From Paenibacillus silvestris (GTDB taxonomy: Bacteria; Bacillota; Bacilli; Paenibacillales; NBRC-103111): 64,000 bases of DNA. The DNA lies in assembly GCF_009882985.1 (NCBI RefSeq), contig NZ_WTUZ01000039.1, forward strand, positions 604,129 through 668,128, read 5' to 3'. A program made the translations under genes and the position numbers. The notes below the pieces were generated by a model. It was not told the origin of the DNA. It was given only the letters and a program-made list of their open reading frames with translations, and ran no database searches. Shown here one piece after another: positions 8,301-16,754 of this stretch. The first letter of the stretch is position 1. Every line of letters starts with the position of its first letter.

Positions 8301-9884
8301 ATGAAAAAGAACTCAAAAAAATGGATTTCCGTCGCAGCAGTCAGTACAGTGGCTATGACAACTATTGTTGGCTGCAGCAGCGGAGGTAAGGATGCCGCAA
8401 CTACTCCTTCATCCGCAGCATCAGCTGCACCAGGTGCAGCTACGCCTGCCCAGCAGCAAGCTCCGCTGGATCTTAACGTCATGCTGCCGATTTTCAAAAC
8501 AAACTTTCCGAAGGACGACGGTCCGGTTGTGACAGAAATCGAGAAAAAGACCAACACGAACATCCATTTGGAATGGGTACCTAACGCATCCTATACGGAT
8601 AAATTCAACATCACGCTCGCTTCTGGCAAGCTTCCTAGTATCATCTATGTACCTGACGTGAAAAATCCGAGCTTTGTGAATGCAGCGAAGTCCGGCGCGT
8701 TCTGGGAAGTAGGAAAATATTTGAAGGATTTCCCGACGCTAAATCAGGCGAATTCCATCATCATGAACAACTCTTCTATCGATGGCAAAAACTACGGTGT
8801 TTACCGTGGACGTGCGCTTGGCAGAAACGGTATCAACTACCGAAAAGACTGGTTGGAAGCCGTGGGCCTGCAGCCGCCTAAAACGATTGATGATTTCTAT
8901 ACTATGCTGAAAGCGTTTAAAGAGAAGGATCCGGACAAAAACGGTAAAAATGACACGTACGGTATGGTTATGGTGAAATGGACCGGTCAGTGGGCAAGCA
9001 GCTTTGATATTATGAAGCTGTGGTTCGGCGCTCCGAACAAATGGGGGGTTGTTGACGGCAAGTTGGTGCCTGAGCATCAAACGCCGGAGTACCTGGAAGC
9101 TTTGAAATTCATGAAAAAACTGTATGATGAAAAGCTGATCAACCAGGACTTTGCTGTATTTGATTCGGCAAAATGGAACGACCCTGTTGTCAATAACCAA
9201 GCCGGCGTCATCATTGACGTTACGGATAATGCTGCTCGTTTGGACGATAAAATCCACCAGACGCTTGCGAAAGAAGGCAAAGATAAGCCCGATATTCACT
9301 ATATTGATAACATGATTGGCGTCACAGGCAAATCGGGTCTCAAAGCGCTGCCAACGTCCGGTTTCGCTGGATTGCTCGCCATTCCGAAATCGTCGGTGAA
9401 AACGGAAGACGATGTGAAACGCGTACTGAAATTCCTGGATCAAATGAACTCGCCGGAGCTTACAACAATGGCTGGTTATGGCTTGGAAGGCAAGCACTAT
9501 ACCAAAGAAGGCGACGCCGTAGTGCCTAGCAAGGATTCCGCGCTTCTGGAATCCGAAGTTGAAGGCTTGAACCAAATGTTGCCGTTCATTCCAGAGGATC
9601 GAGGCTTGAAAGTGAAGCAAACACCACTTCGCCTGCAAACGGCCAAAATTCAAAAAGAGGCCGAGCAGTTCATCGTGGCTAACCCTGCTGAGCCATTTAT
9701 CTCCCAAGTTTACTCGCAGAAAGGTCAGCAGCTCGACAATGTTATCAATGATGCACGCATCAAATTCATCGTTGGGCAAACGGACGAAGCGGGCTTGAAA
9801 ACCGCGTTTGAAACGTGGAAAAAATCAGGTGGCGATGATTTGGTGAAAGAAATGAACGAGCTTTATGCAGCTGTGAAGAAGTAA
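8301..9884 (+). CDS. Lipoprotein solute-binding protein, LplA-like
   Basis: A 527-residue secreted lipoprotein. A basic start (MKKNSKKW) and hydrophobic segment lead to a lipobox ending T-I-V-G-C-S, with the lipidated Cys near residue 25, followed by an A/P/S-rich linker to about residue 55. The remainder is a type 1 extracellular solute-binding domain of the long (about 500 aa) LplA/YtcQ class: K-x-N-x-T-Y-G near D-P-D-K-N-G, R-K-D-W-L-E, and a C-terminal F-I-V-G-Q segment. AAAGGAGGAG lies 9 nt before ATG 8301. It delivers oligosaccharide to the two permeases upstream. A terminator follows, so the operon ends here. A pectin fragment is the likely ligand from context only. Confidence 0.93.
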   Translation: MKKNSKKWISVAAVSTVAMTTIVGCSSGGKDAATTPSSAASAAPGAATPAQQQAPLDLNVMLPIFKTNFPKDDGPVVTEIEKKTNTNIHLEWVPNASYTDKFNITLASGKLPSIIYVPDVKNPSFVNAAKSGAFWEVGKYLKDFPTLNQANSIIMNNSSIDGKNYGVYRGRALGRNGINYRKDWLEAVGLQPPKTIDDFYTMLKAFKEKDPDKNGKNDTYGMVMVKWTGQWASSFDIMKLWFGAPNKWGVVDGKLVPEHQTPEYLEALKFMKKLYDEKLINQDFAVFDSAKWNDPVVNNQAGVIIDVTDNAARLDDKIHQTLAKEGKDKPDIHYIDNMIGVTGKSGLKALPTSGFAGLLAIPKSSVKTEDDVKRVLKFLDQMNSPELTTMAGYGLEGKHYTKEGDAVVPSKDSALLESEVEGLNQMLPFIPEDRGLKVKQTPLRLQTAKIQKEAEQFIVANPAEPFISQVYSQKGQQLDNVINDARIKFIVGQTDEAGLKTAFETWKKSGGDDLVKEMNELYAAVKK

Positions 9885-9915
9885 TGGCTGAATAAGTCCA
9901 GCAATAGTTGGCCCA

Positions 9916-9953
9916 GGCACTCAGGATCCGTAGCGGATCTTGGGTGCCTTTTG
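9916..9953 (+). terminator. Intrinsic terminator after the binding-protein gene
   Basis: GGCACTCAGGATCC pairs with GGATCTTGGGTGCC (two non-Watson-Crick positions) around the loop GTAGC, followed by TTTTGTG. It ends the permease-permease-binding protein operon 31 nt after the stop. Confidence 0.85.
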
Positions 9954-9993
9954 TGCTAGTTGCCTCCATCTCGGTAGGTTACCGCAGGTTAGC

Positions 9994-10179
9994 GGAACTA
10001 CAGGGCGCTATTCCGCCAAAAATGGCGATTGGCGGGATTAGAGGGAACTAGGGTCCGCTATTTCGCGACGCGGGGCTGATATTTGGCCGATGGAGGCGAA
10101 ATAAGACCCTGTAGTTCCCAACCCACCCCTGAAACCGTGCTTTTCACCAAAATAGGGGAATGGAGTTCCCTTATTTGCG
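9994..10179. repeat. Intergenic repeat family B, copy 1
   Basis: The unit begins GGAACTACAGGGCGCTATT, carries a central inverted partner G-A-C-C-C-T-G-T-A-G-T-T-C-C and ends with the hairpin AAATAGGGGAATGGAG plus TTCCCTTATTT. A second copy in the same orientation lies at 37540-37729 with the same order of blocks. It sits between a terminator and the AraC gene and has no ribosome binding site or coding pattern. Confidence 0.75.
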
Positions 10180-10335
10180 ATAGGGTCTTAACTGCACCAG
10201 GGGATCCCTCCAAAAAGTCGGAAAAGTAGGGGAAATACACTGAAATTTAACTTCCCATCGCCAACTTTCCGTAATATGCTCAAGGTTATAGTGTCAATCG
10301 CTGGAAGCTAAACTTAAGAATGGGTTGGTGAAAAC

Positions 10336-12678
10336 ATGCGCTTAAGCACCGTTAAAGCAAGATTCGGTAACAGGCAGGGCCGGACGGACGGCGGCAAAGG
10401 CCGCTTTTTTAGAAAAAGCCTGATCATGATTTTTATCGTCTCCGGCATCCCGGGACTCATTATGGGTGCGCTGGTGTATTGGATAGCCGGCGGGCGAGTC
10501 GAGAGCGAGCTGCTGCAGCTGCATTACGGGCAGATCGAGCAGCGTTCCCAGAACATTGACGATCAATTGAGCAATCTTGAGCTGCTGCTGTCACACTGGG
10601 CATTTGACAATAAATTCGATTACAGCCTGAATGGTTTCGATTTCGTGAGAAATTTCGAAAGAACGCAGGATATTACGAGAACGCTAATTGCTATGCAGGG
10701 CTCCAATGCGCTGGTGAAGAAGGCCGAGCTGTATGTCGGCGGTTCGAGTACCGTCCTTTTTAATCCTGAATATACCGTGCTGGATAACAAGACGACATCT
10801 GGCATGTACGATAAGCTGATTCATGGCAAAAATGTAACCTACTGGACGCAGTGGTCCTTTGATGCGGCGCATCCGAATACGAAGGATCTGACGCTAATTC
10901 ATCATATTCCTGGTGGGAGCCTGCATCCTTTTGGCGTCTTAGTCTTTAGGTTTGACAACGATAAAATCGCGAACATGTTGAAAACGATGACACCGTACGA
11001 TGAAGGCGAAACTTTCGTGTTGCAAAATGCGGGTGAGCTTTATGTCTCATCTGCCGGAAGCGCTTCCAATTCACCTTTCGTCACGGCTTTACGGGAGAAA
11101 ATCGCATCCCTGGGCGCCCCCAAAGGCTCCTTCTTCTTAGATTATCAAGGGAAGACCTATACGGTTTCCTATGGCAGCTTATCCCGAATTGCCGACGATT
11201 GGACTTACGTATCCGCTTCTCCAATCACAAGCATCATCTCGCCTGTGGTGTTTATTTCCAAGGTGATCATCACGGTAAGTTTGATCGCTTTGCTGCTCGC
11301 TGCTCTGCTTTCTTGGCTGGCTTCGCGGAGCATTTATTTGCCCGTCAAACGACTCGTCACGCTGCTAGGCGGTCACGCGAATTGGGCCGGTCGAGTAGAC
11401 GAATTCACCGTGATCGAAAAGCAGTGGCGAGACCTGCACACGGAAAGTCTTGAGCTGAATACCAAGCTAAAGGAGCAGCTGCCGCATGTGAAAGACAGCT
11501 TTCTGCACCAATTGCTGCAGGGCTACCTGAACGAGTACTCAGAGGAAGACTTGCTCAGCCGTATGGAGCGGTTTAAGTGGGATGTGAGGCATCGCCACTA
11601 TACGGTGCTGTATGTCCAGTTAGTCGGCATGACGAATTTGGATGGGACGTTCCGCCATGGCGATGAGGGGCTTGTGACCTTTGCGGCGGTCAACATGATC
11701 AAGGAGCTGGCGGCCCAACATTTCGAGCAATGCGATACGCTCAATTTCCATGACCTTACGGCAGGTCTGCTGCTTATTACACCTGAGAATCAATCTGTCG
11801 TGGATGACTTTGAGATTTTCAGTGAAGAGTTGACACAGTACATTAATCGCATTCTGAAAATGCACGTCACTATCGCGATCAGCCGCCCAGTGACGCATAT
11901 TTCGGATGTTCCGCTGGCTTTTGACAGAACGAAACAGGCAGTCAGCTACCGTAATTTTGAAAATGTCAATCAAATTATCGATATGGAGAAGGATCATCTG
12001 AATGGCGATGACGCGTCGGAGCCTCAATATCCATTTGCGCTGGAGCGGGAGCTGATTCAGGCGCTTCGTACTGGCCGGGAAGAGGAGGCGCATGACATGC
12101 TGGCATCGTTCCTTGACGCATTATCTGGCAAAGGAGCAAAGGAGATCGACGTGCAGCAAGGCATGCTGCATTTGCTCGGCAACGTTCAGCACGCGATTAT
12201 GGTTTCCGGGATTAACCCGAACCGGCTGTTCAAAGGGGCAAATTTGTACGAGCAGCTTTCCCAAATCAGAGAGCCTCGGAGAATCCTGGAGTGGTTCAAG
12301 ATCAAGGTCCTCGCCCCATTTCAGCAGGAGCTGTCAGGCCGCTCTGATGCACAGGTCAAGCGTATGATCGAGCAAGCGATGATTTATTTGCAGCAAAATT
12401 ACAGGAAAGATATTTCGCTTGATAATTGTGCGGATCATACCGGCACCAATCCGTTTTTCCTGAGTAAGACGTTCAAACAGGTGACCGGGAAAAACTTTAT
12501 CGATTATTTAACAGAACTGCGAATGGACAAAGCCAAGGAATTGCTGCGCGAGTCAGAGATTAAAATTTGCGATGTTGCCGATCAGGTCGGCTATCAGCAC
12601 AGTTATTTTAACCGTATTTTTAAAAAGCTGGAAGGCATGACGCCCACCCGTTATCGGGAGCTCAGCCGGAGTACATGA
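10336..12678 (+). CDS. Membrane-anchored AraC-family regulator (pectin module)
   Basis: A 780-residue one-component regulator. A basic N-terminus (~30 residues) is followed by helix 1 (S-L-I-M-I-F-I-V-S-G-I-P-G), an extracellular Cache-like sensor of about 240 residues, and helix 2 near 305-327 (V-I-I-T-V-S-L-I-A-L-L-L-A-A-L-L). A cytoplasmic linker region then leads to a C-terminal AraC double helix-turn-helix (last ~100 residues: D-I-S-L-D-N-C-A-D-H through S-Y-F-N-R-I-F-K-K-L-E-G-M-T-P). Proteins of this layout sense sugars outside the cell and activate adjacent transporter and enzyme genes. The ribosome binding site before ATG 10336 is poor (GGTTGGTG), suggesting low expression. It sits between the transporter operon and the enzyme operon, so it probably controls one or both. 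Confidence 0.9.
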   Translation: MRLSTVKARFGNRQGRTDGGKGRFFRKSLIMIFIVSGIPGLIMGALVYWIAGGRVESELLQLHYGQIEQRSQNIDDQLSNLELLLSHWAFDNKFDYSLNGFDFVRNFERTQDITRTLIAMQGSNALVKKAELYVGGSSTVLFNPEYTVLDNKTTSGMYDKLIHGKNVTYWTQWSFDAAHPNTKDLTLIHHIPGGSLHPFGVLVFRFDNDKIANMLKTMTPYDEGETFVLQNAGELYVSSAGSASNSPFVTALREKIASLGAPKGSFFLDYQGKTYTVSYGSLSRIADDWTYVSASPITSIISPVVFISKVIITVSLIALLLAALLSWLASRSIYLPVKRLVTLLGGHANWAGRVDEFTVIEKQWRDLHTESLELNTKLKEQLPHVKDSFLHQLLQGYLNEYSEEDLLSRMERFKWDVRHRHYTVLYVQLVGMTNLDGTFRHGDEGLVTFAAVNMIKELAAQHFEQCDTLNFHDLTAGLLLITPENQSVVDDFEIFSEELTQYINRILKMHVTIAISRPVTHISDVPLAFDRTKQAVSYRNFENVNQIIDMEKDHLNGDDASEPQYPFALERELIQALRTGREEEAHDMLASFLDALSGKGAKEIDVQQGMLHLLGNVQHAIMVSGINPNRLFKGANLYEQLSQIREPRRILEWFKIKVLAPFQQELSGRSDAQVKRMIEQAMIYLQQNYRKDISLDNCADHTGTNPFFLSKTFKQVTGKNFIDYLTELRMDKAKELLRESEIKICDVADQVGYQHSYFNRIFKKLEGMTPTRYRELSRST

Positions 12679-12748
12679 ACGCGTGAACAATAATGTTTTA
12701 ATGGCATAAAAAAGTGCAAACCGCCCCAGTAGCCCGGGCAATAATGTC

Positions 12749-12782
12749 TCATTGTAGGCAAGAGGTCTCATTTTTACAATGA
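12749..12782 (+). promoter_or_regulatory. Inverted repeat TCATTGTA / TACAATGA upstream of the lyase gene
   Basis: Two perfect 8-bp arms are separated by 18 bp, 24 bp before the yetA-like start. The arms lie in the only gap between the AraC gene and its presumed enzyme targets. It could be an operator or an mRNA leader hairpin; no T run follows. Confidence 0.3.
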
Positions 12783-12805
12783 AGTTATGAGGGGAAGGGA
12801 GATGC

Positions 12806-15394
12806 ATGCATGTGGCAACGGAAACGAAAGTGAAGCTGAGCAGGTTAACCAAAGATAAAGTGGCGTCTATGCCTGTAGGCATGACTTGGGGAATACCGTG
12901 GAGGGAAGGCGAACTGCGCAGGGAGGAATCGCTGCTTCTAGCACAAGCAGATGGCGAGGGAGCCATACCGCTGCAAAGCTGGCCGACGGCTTATTGGCCG
13001 GATGGCAGTGTGAAGTGGTCTGCCCATGCGGCGGCAGTTCCCCACCAGGCAACGGACAGTTTCGTCATTAAAAAAGGAAGAGGACCTATCCCTGACAAAC
13101 GTGTCATAGTTCGTGAAACTGACGATACGATTACGCTGGATACAGGTGTGATGCTCTGCACGCTGGGCAAGCAGGGCGCTCATTGGCTCCGAAGCATCGT
13201 CCGCCAAGGGGCGGAAGTGTGCAGTGGAGGCCATTTGATCTGCCTGAAGGAGTCTCGCTCCGAGGTATCCGGGACTCGGACGGTGAAGGAAGAGCCATTC
13301 GAAAGCCGTGTTCATCAGGCCGTCGTGGAGCAGAACGGGCCAATCCGCGCGGTGGTGAAGCTCAGCGGAAGGCACCGTGCGGTTCATGGCTCGCGGGAAT
13401 GGCTACCTTTTACAATGCGGCTGTATGTCTATGCGGGGCTGGAATCGATTCGGCTTGTGCATACGTTCCATTATGATGGCAACCCGAACGAGGATTTTAT
13501 CAAAGGGCTTGGCATCCGTTTTGCGGTGCCGATGCGTGGCAGCCACTATAATCGGCATGTTCGGTTTGCCGGGGATAGCGGGTATTTCAGTGAATCGCCG
13601 AAAACGCTGCACACACGGCGTACAAAGGGGAAATACCGTGACCTGTTTGAACGCCAGACGTTAGGCGAAACGGTTGACTTCGATCCGCAGGAGGACGGCT
13701 ATTTCTTAAGCCTATTGGATGATTCGGCAACGTGGGACAGCTTTAAGCTCGTTCAGGATTCATCCGATCACTACCGGATCTGGAAGCAAACGAAGGCCGT
13801 ATGCAGCTGGGTGAAAGTGACGGATGGACAACGGGCAGGCGGGCTTAGCTATGTTGGCGGGGAAGGCGGCGGCTTGGCTGCAGGGCTGCGCCATTTCTGG
13901 GAAAAGCATCCGTCAGGTTTTGATGTGCAAGGTATGGCAGAGGCAGAAGCCACGTTGACGGTATGGCTGTGGTCGCCGGACAGCACGCCAATGGATCTTC
14001 GCCATTACGATACGGAAACACATGTGGAGTCATCCTATGAAGGTGCGGACGAGCTTCGCGCCACGCCGTATGGCATCGCGAACACGAGCGAGATGGCGTT
14101 ATGGTGTTTGGCAGCGACACCTGGCCCTGAGCTGCTGGACAGCTTGCTTGCCGAGATGCAAGATCCGTCTTTGCTTGTTTGTGAACCGGCGTATTATCAT
14201 GCTGCGCGCGCTTTTGGTTATTGGAGCCTTGCTGATCGGAGCAGCTTGGCGAAAGCATCGCTGGAGCAACGGCTGGACGGCATTATTGCGTTTTACCAGG
14301 ACGAGGTGGAACAGCGCAAATGGTACGGGTTCTGGGACTATGGTGATTACATGCATAGTTATGATCCCGTTAGACATGTGTGGAACTACGATCTTGGCGG
14401 ATGTGCTTGGCAAAATACAGAGCTGGCGCCAAATATGTGGCTGTGGATCATGTTTCTGCGCTCAGGCAGGAGGGATATTTTCCGCATGGCGGAGGCGATG
14501 ACTCGGCACACGAGCGAAGTCGATGTGTACCATTTCGGCGAATATGCCGGACTTGGTTCAAGGCATAATGTGGTGCATTGGGGCTGCGGCTGCAAGGAAG
14601 CTCGCATTGCCATGGCAGGCCTTCATCGCTACTACTATTATTTGACGGCTGACGAGCGGATCGGCGATGTGATGGATGAAGTGAGGGATTCGGACTTCAC
14701 GACTGTGAATTTGGACCCGATGCGAGCCTACTTTCCGAAGGATGAGCACCCGACTCATATCCGTGTAGGCCCGGATTGGGCGGCCTTCAGCTCCAACTGG
14801 ATGACCCGTTGGGAACGTTATGAGGATACATTTTACAGGGACAAAATGATGGTAGGGATCGAATGCATCAAAGAAGCAAACTACGGACTGATCTCCGGGC
14901 CTACTTATGGGTATGATCCGAAAACAGGTGTGCTAACGCCGCTTGGTGATGATAACTATGACCGTCATTTGGCCATTTGTATGGGTGGCCCACAAGTATG
15001 GTTCGAACTCGCCGGCATGCTGAAGGATCCGAAGTGGGAAGAAATGCTAGTCGATTTCGGTGTTTATTATAACAAATCGCAAGAAGAGAAGGACCTGCTG
15101 ACGAAAGGGGCGATTAGCACCAAGCACTTCGGGCACCCTGTGCTGAGTGCGGCAATCGTGGCTTTTGGCGCGTACTACAAGCAAGATCAAGAAACAGCAC
15201 GTGCATGCTGGTCCATTCTTTTGGGCAACGCATTCGCCCGTGTCGATTTGAAAGTAGATGCATCGCATGTCACGCATGTGAACGACCTCAAGGAGATCGA
15301 TTGGATGAATACGAATGAGGCGGCGCAATGGTCACTCAACACCATTATCGCTTTGGAGTTCATTCCGGATACGTTGCCGGAGGAGCAGCGCTGA
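12806..15394 (+). CDS. yetA: YetA-like exo-rhamnogalacturonan lyase family protein
   Basis: 862 residues, very close to the length of Bacillus subtilis YetA (~857), with no signal peptide, so cytoplasmic. The N-terminus has the PcRGLX/YetA pattern: M-P-V-G-M-T-W-G-I-P-W-x-E-G-E-L, then P-L-Q-S-W-P-T-A-Y-W-P-D-G-S-V-K-W (RIFT-barrel domain). A central beta domain and a C-terminal helical-barrel region follow, with conserved H-W-G-C-G-C-K-E-A-R. The family includes exo-acting rhamnogalacturonan lyases that remove disaccharides from imported pectin fragments. In B. subtilis yetA follows lplABCD; here it follows an Lpl-type importer and an AraC regulator. ATG 12806 follows GGGGAAGGGAG closely; GTG 12812 is an alternative. 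The family is secure; the exact reaction is inferred. Confidence 0.85.
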   Translation: MHVATETKVKLSRLTKDKVASMPVGMTWGIPWREGELRREESLLLAQADGEGAIPLQSWPTAYWPDGSVKWSAHAAAVPHQATDSFVIKKGRGPIPDKRVIVRETDDTITLDTGVMLCTLGKQGAHWLRSIVRQGAEVCSGGHLICLKESRSEVSGTRTVKEEPFESRVHQAVVEQNGPIRAVVKLSGRHRAVHGSREWLPFTMRLYVYAGLESIRLVHTFHYDGNPNEDFIKGLGIRFAVPMRGSHYNRHVRFAGDSGYFSESPKTLHTRRTKGKYRDLFERQTLGETVDFDPQEDGYFLSLLDDSATWDSFKLVQDSSDHYRIWKQTKAVCSWVKVTDGQRAGGLSYVGGEGGGLAAGLRHFWEKHPSGFDVQGMAEAEATLTVWLWSPDSTPMDLRHYDTETHVESSYEGADELRATPYGIANTSEMALWCLAATPGPELLDSLLAEMQDPSLLVCEPAYYHAARAFGYWSLADRSSLAKASLEQRLDGIIAFYQDEVEQRKWYGFWDYGDYMHSYDPVRHVWNYDLGGCAWQNTELAPNMWLWIMFLRSGRRDIFRMAEAMTRHTSEVDVYHFGEYAGLGSRHNVVHWGCGCKEARIAMAGLHRYYYYLTADERIGDVMDEVRDSDFTTVNLDPMRAYFPKDEHPTHIRVGPDWAAFSSNWMTRWERYEDTFYRDKMMVGIECIKEANYGLISGPTYGYDPKTGVLTPLGDDNYDRHLAICMGGPQVWFELAGMLKDPKWEEMLVDFGVYYNKSQEEKDLLTKGAISTKHFGHPVLSAAIVAFGAYYKQDQETARACWSILLGNAFARVDLKVDASHVTHVNDLKEIDWMNTNEAAQWSLNTIIALEFIPDTLPEEQR

Positions 15395-15474
15395 TGGAGG
15401 GAATGCCGAATGGAATACGGGAATATGCAAGTCTTTGCACCTTGCTAAAGAGTTAACATACGGAGGGATATTGG

Positions 15475-16743
15475 ATGCAACAAACGTTGAAGGAAGCGCA
15501 TCTTATTGCGAAAATAGATATTCAGGCGGCGGGTCCGCGCTGCAAAATGCTGCTCGGCGATCTGAACGGAGACGGCAGGATGGAGGTGCTCTTGGTGCAC
15601 CCTGACAACCGCCAAGATGTCAGGTACATTCCCCATCAGGTACAATGCTTGACTGCGTTCGACTTGGAGGGCAATCTACTTTGGCAGACTGGCAAGCCGG
15701 ATTCCGGAGCGGGAAGCCAAGGGTCGGATTATCCTGCGCAAATTGCAGATATTGACGGTGATGGACGCTTAGAGGTTCTATGCGTGATGGACAATCGATT
15801 CTTGATTTTGGATGGGCAAAATGGGCAGGTAAAAGCATCTCATGCATTACCTAGCGAGCACGCTCACGATTGTATTATCGTAGCGAATTTGACGGGCGGT
15901 TGTGCGGCGGGAGATATCATTCTGAAAGATCGCTATCACACCCTGTGGGCGCTCGATCGCTCGTTTAATCTCCTGTGGAAACATGAGGGCAACCCAGGGC
16001 ATTTCCCTTGGGTTTACGACTTCGACGGCGACGGGCTTGATGAAGTCATGGCTGGTTATGACCTGCTTGACCATGATGGCCAGCTGCTCTGGAGCTGCCG
16101 GGATTTGGACGATCACGCAGACTGTATATGGGTTGGCGATGTGAATGGCGATGGGGAGCCGGAGCTAGTGATCGGCGGCAGTGTCACGGTCATGTATGAT
16201 CGCCACGGGCAAGAACTCTGGCGTTACGAAGGCTCGATCGAGTCCCAGCATATCGCGCTCGGCCGATTCCGCAACGACTTGCCGGGCCTTCAGATCGCAG
16301 GCCTCGATCGTCTCGTGCGCGAGGATGACGGCAAGGGTTTGAAAGGCAAAGACGCGCTTTTCCTTTTGGACAGTGAAGGGCGAGAGATCTGGAAGGAAGA
16401 TCGCCAAACCGACGGCTGGCTGACCATCATTGAACCTCTCCGCGGTTGGGAGAAGGGCGCAGCGGATTACATTTTAGCTTATCGTCGTGGCGGGGGTGTA
16501 TGCCCAACCTTATATGACGGCCATATGAACGCGGTCGTTTCTTTTCCACTCGAAGGTTATGTGGTGCATGCTGATTTATTCGGAAGCGGGAGCGAGCAGG
16601 TTATTATCTTTAATAACGAAACGATGGCGATTTATGCGAGTCAGCCTTATGATGTGACCGAGAAGCCTTCCGGTGTACCGCTGCCTCAGCCGAAACGGTT
16701 GTCCAGCTCCACGTTGTATCCCGGCGGCGAGATCCCAATCTAA
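15475..16743 (+). CDS. Cytoplasmic FG-GAP/VCBS beta-propeller protein
   Basis: A 422-residue protein without a signal peptide. It has repeated calcium-type loops: D-L-N-G-D-G-R, D-I-D-G-D-G-R, D-F-D-G-D-G-L-D-E and D-V-N-G-D-G-E-P-E, each followed by a hydrophobic strand (for example E-L-V-I-G-G). This is the FG-GAP/VCBS pattern of a propeller, as in PL11 rhamnogalacturonan lyases (YesW/YesX), but the protein is about 200 residues shorter than those and lacks their N-terminal domain. It lies 80 nt after yetA with a good CGGAGGG site, and its stop TAA shares bases with the next frame's earliest ATG. A role in intracellular pectin-fragment breakdown, as an enzyme or accessory protein, is inferred from position only. 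Confidence 0.75.
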   Translation: MQQTLKEAHLIAKIDIQAAGPRCKMLLGDLNGDGRMEVLLVHPDNRQDVRYIPHQVQCLTAFDLEGNLLWQTGKPDSGAGSQGSDYPAQIADIDGDGRLEVLCVMDNRFLILDGQNGQVKASHALPSEHAHDCIIVANLTGGCAAGDIILKDRYHTLWALDRSFNLLWKHEGNPGHFPWVYDFDGDGLDEVMAGYDLLDHDGQLLWSCRDLDDHADCIWVGDVNGDGEPELVIGGSVTVMYDRHGQELWRYEGSIESQHIALGRFRNDLPGLQIAGLDRLVREDDGKGLKGKDALFLLDSEGREIWKEDRQTDGWLTIIEPLRGWEKGAADYILAYRRGGGVCPTLYDGHMNAVVSFPLEGYVVHADLFGSGSEQVIIFNNETMAIYASQPYDVTEKPSGVPLPQPKRLSSSTLYPGGEIPI

Positions 16744-16754
16744 TGGAGGAAGAC

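Noticed and set aside
8739..9779. 346-codon open frame on the - strand opposite the LplA-like gene
   Set aside because: It is a mirror of a well-supported coding gene with a lipoprotein signal and operon context; its translation shows no domain and no ribosome binding site.
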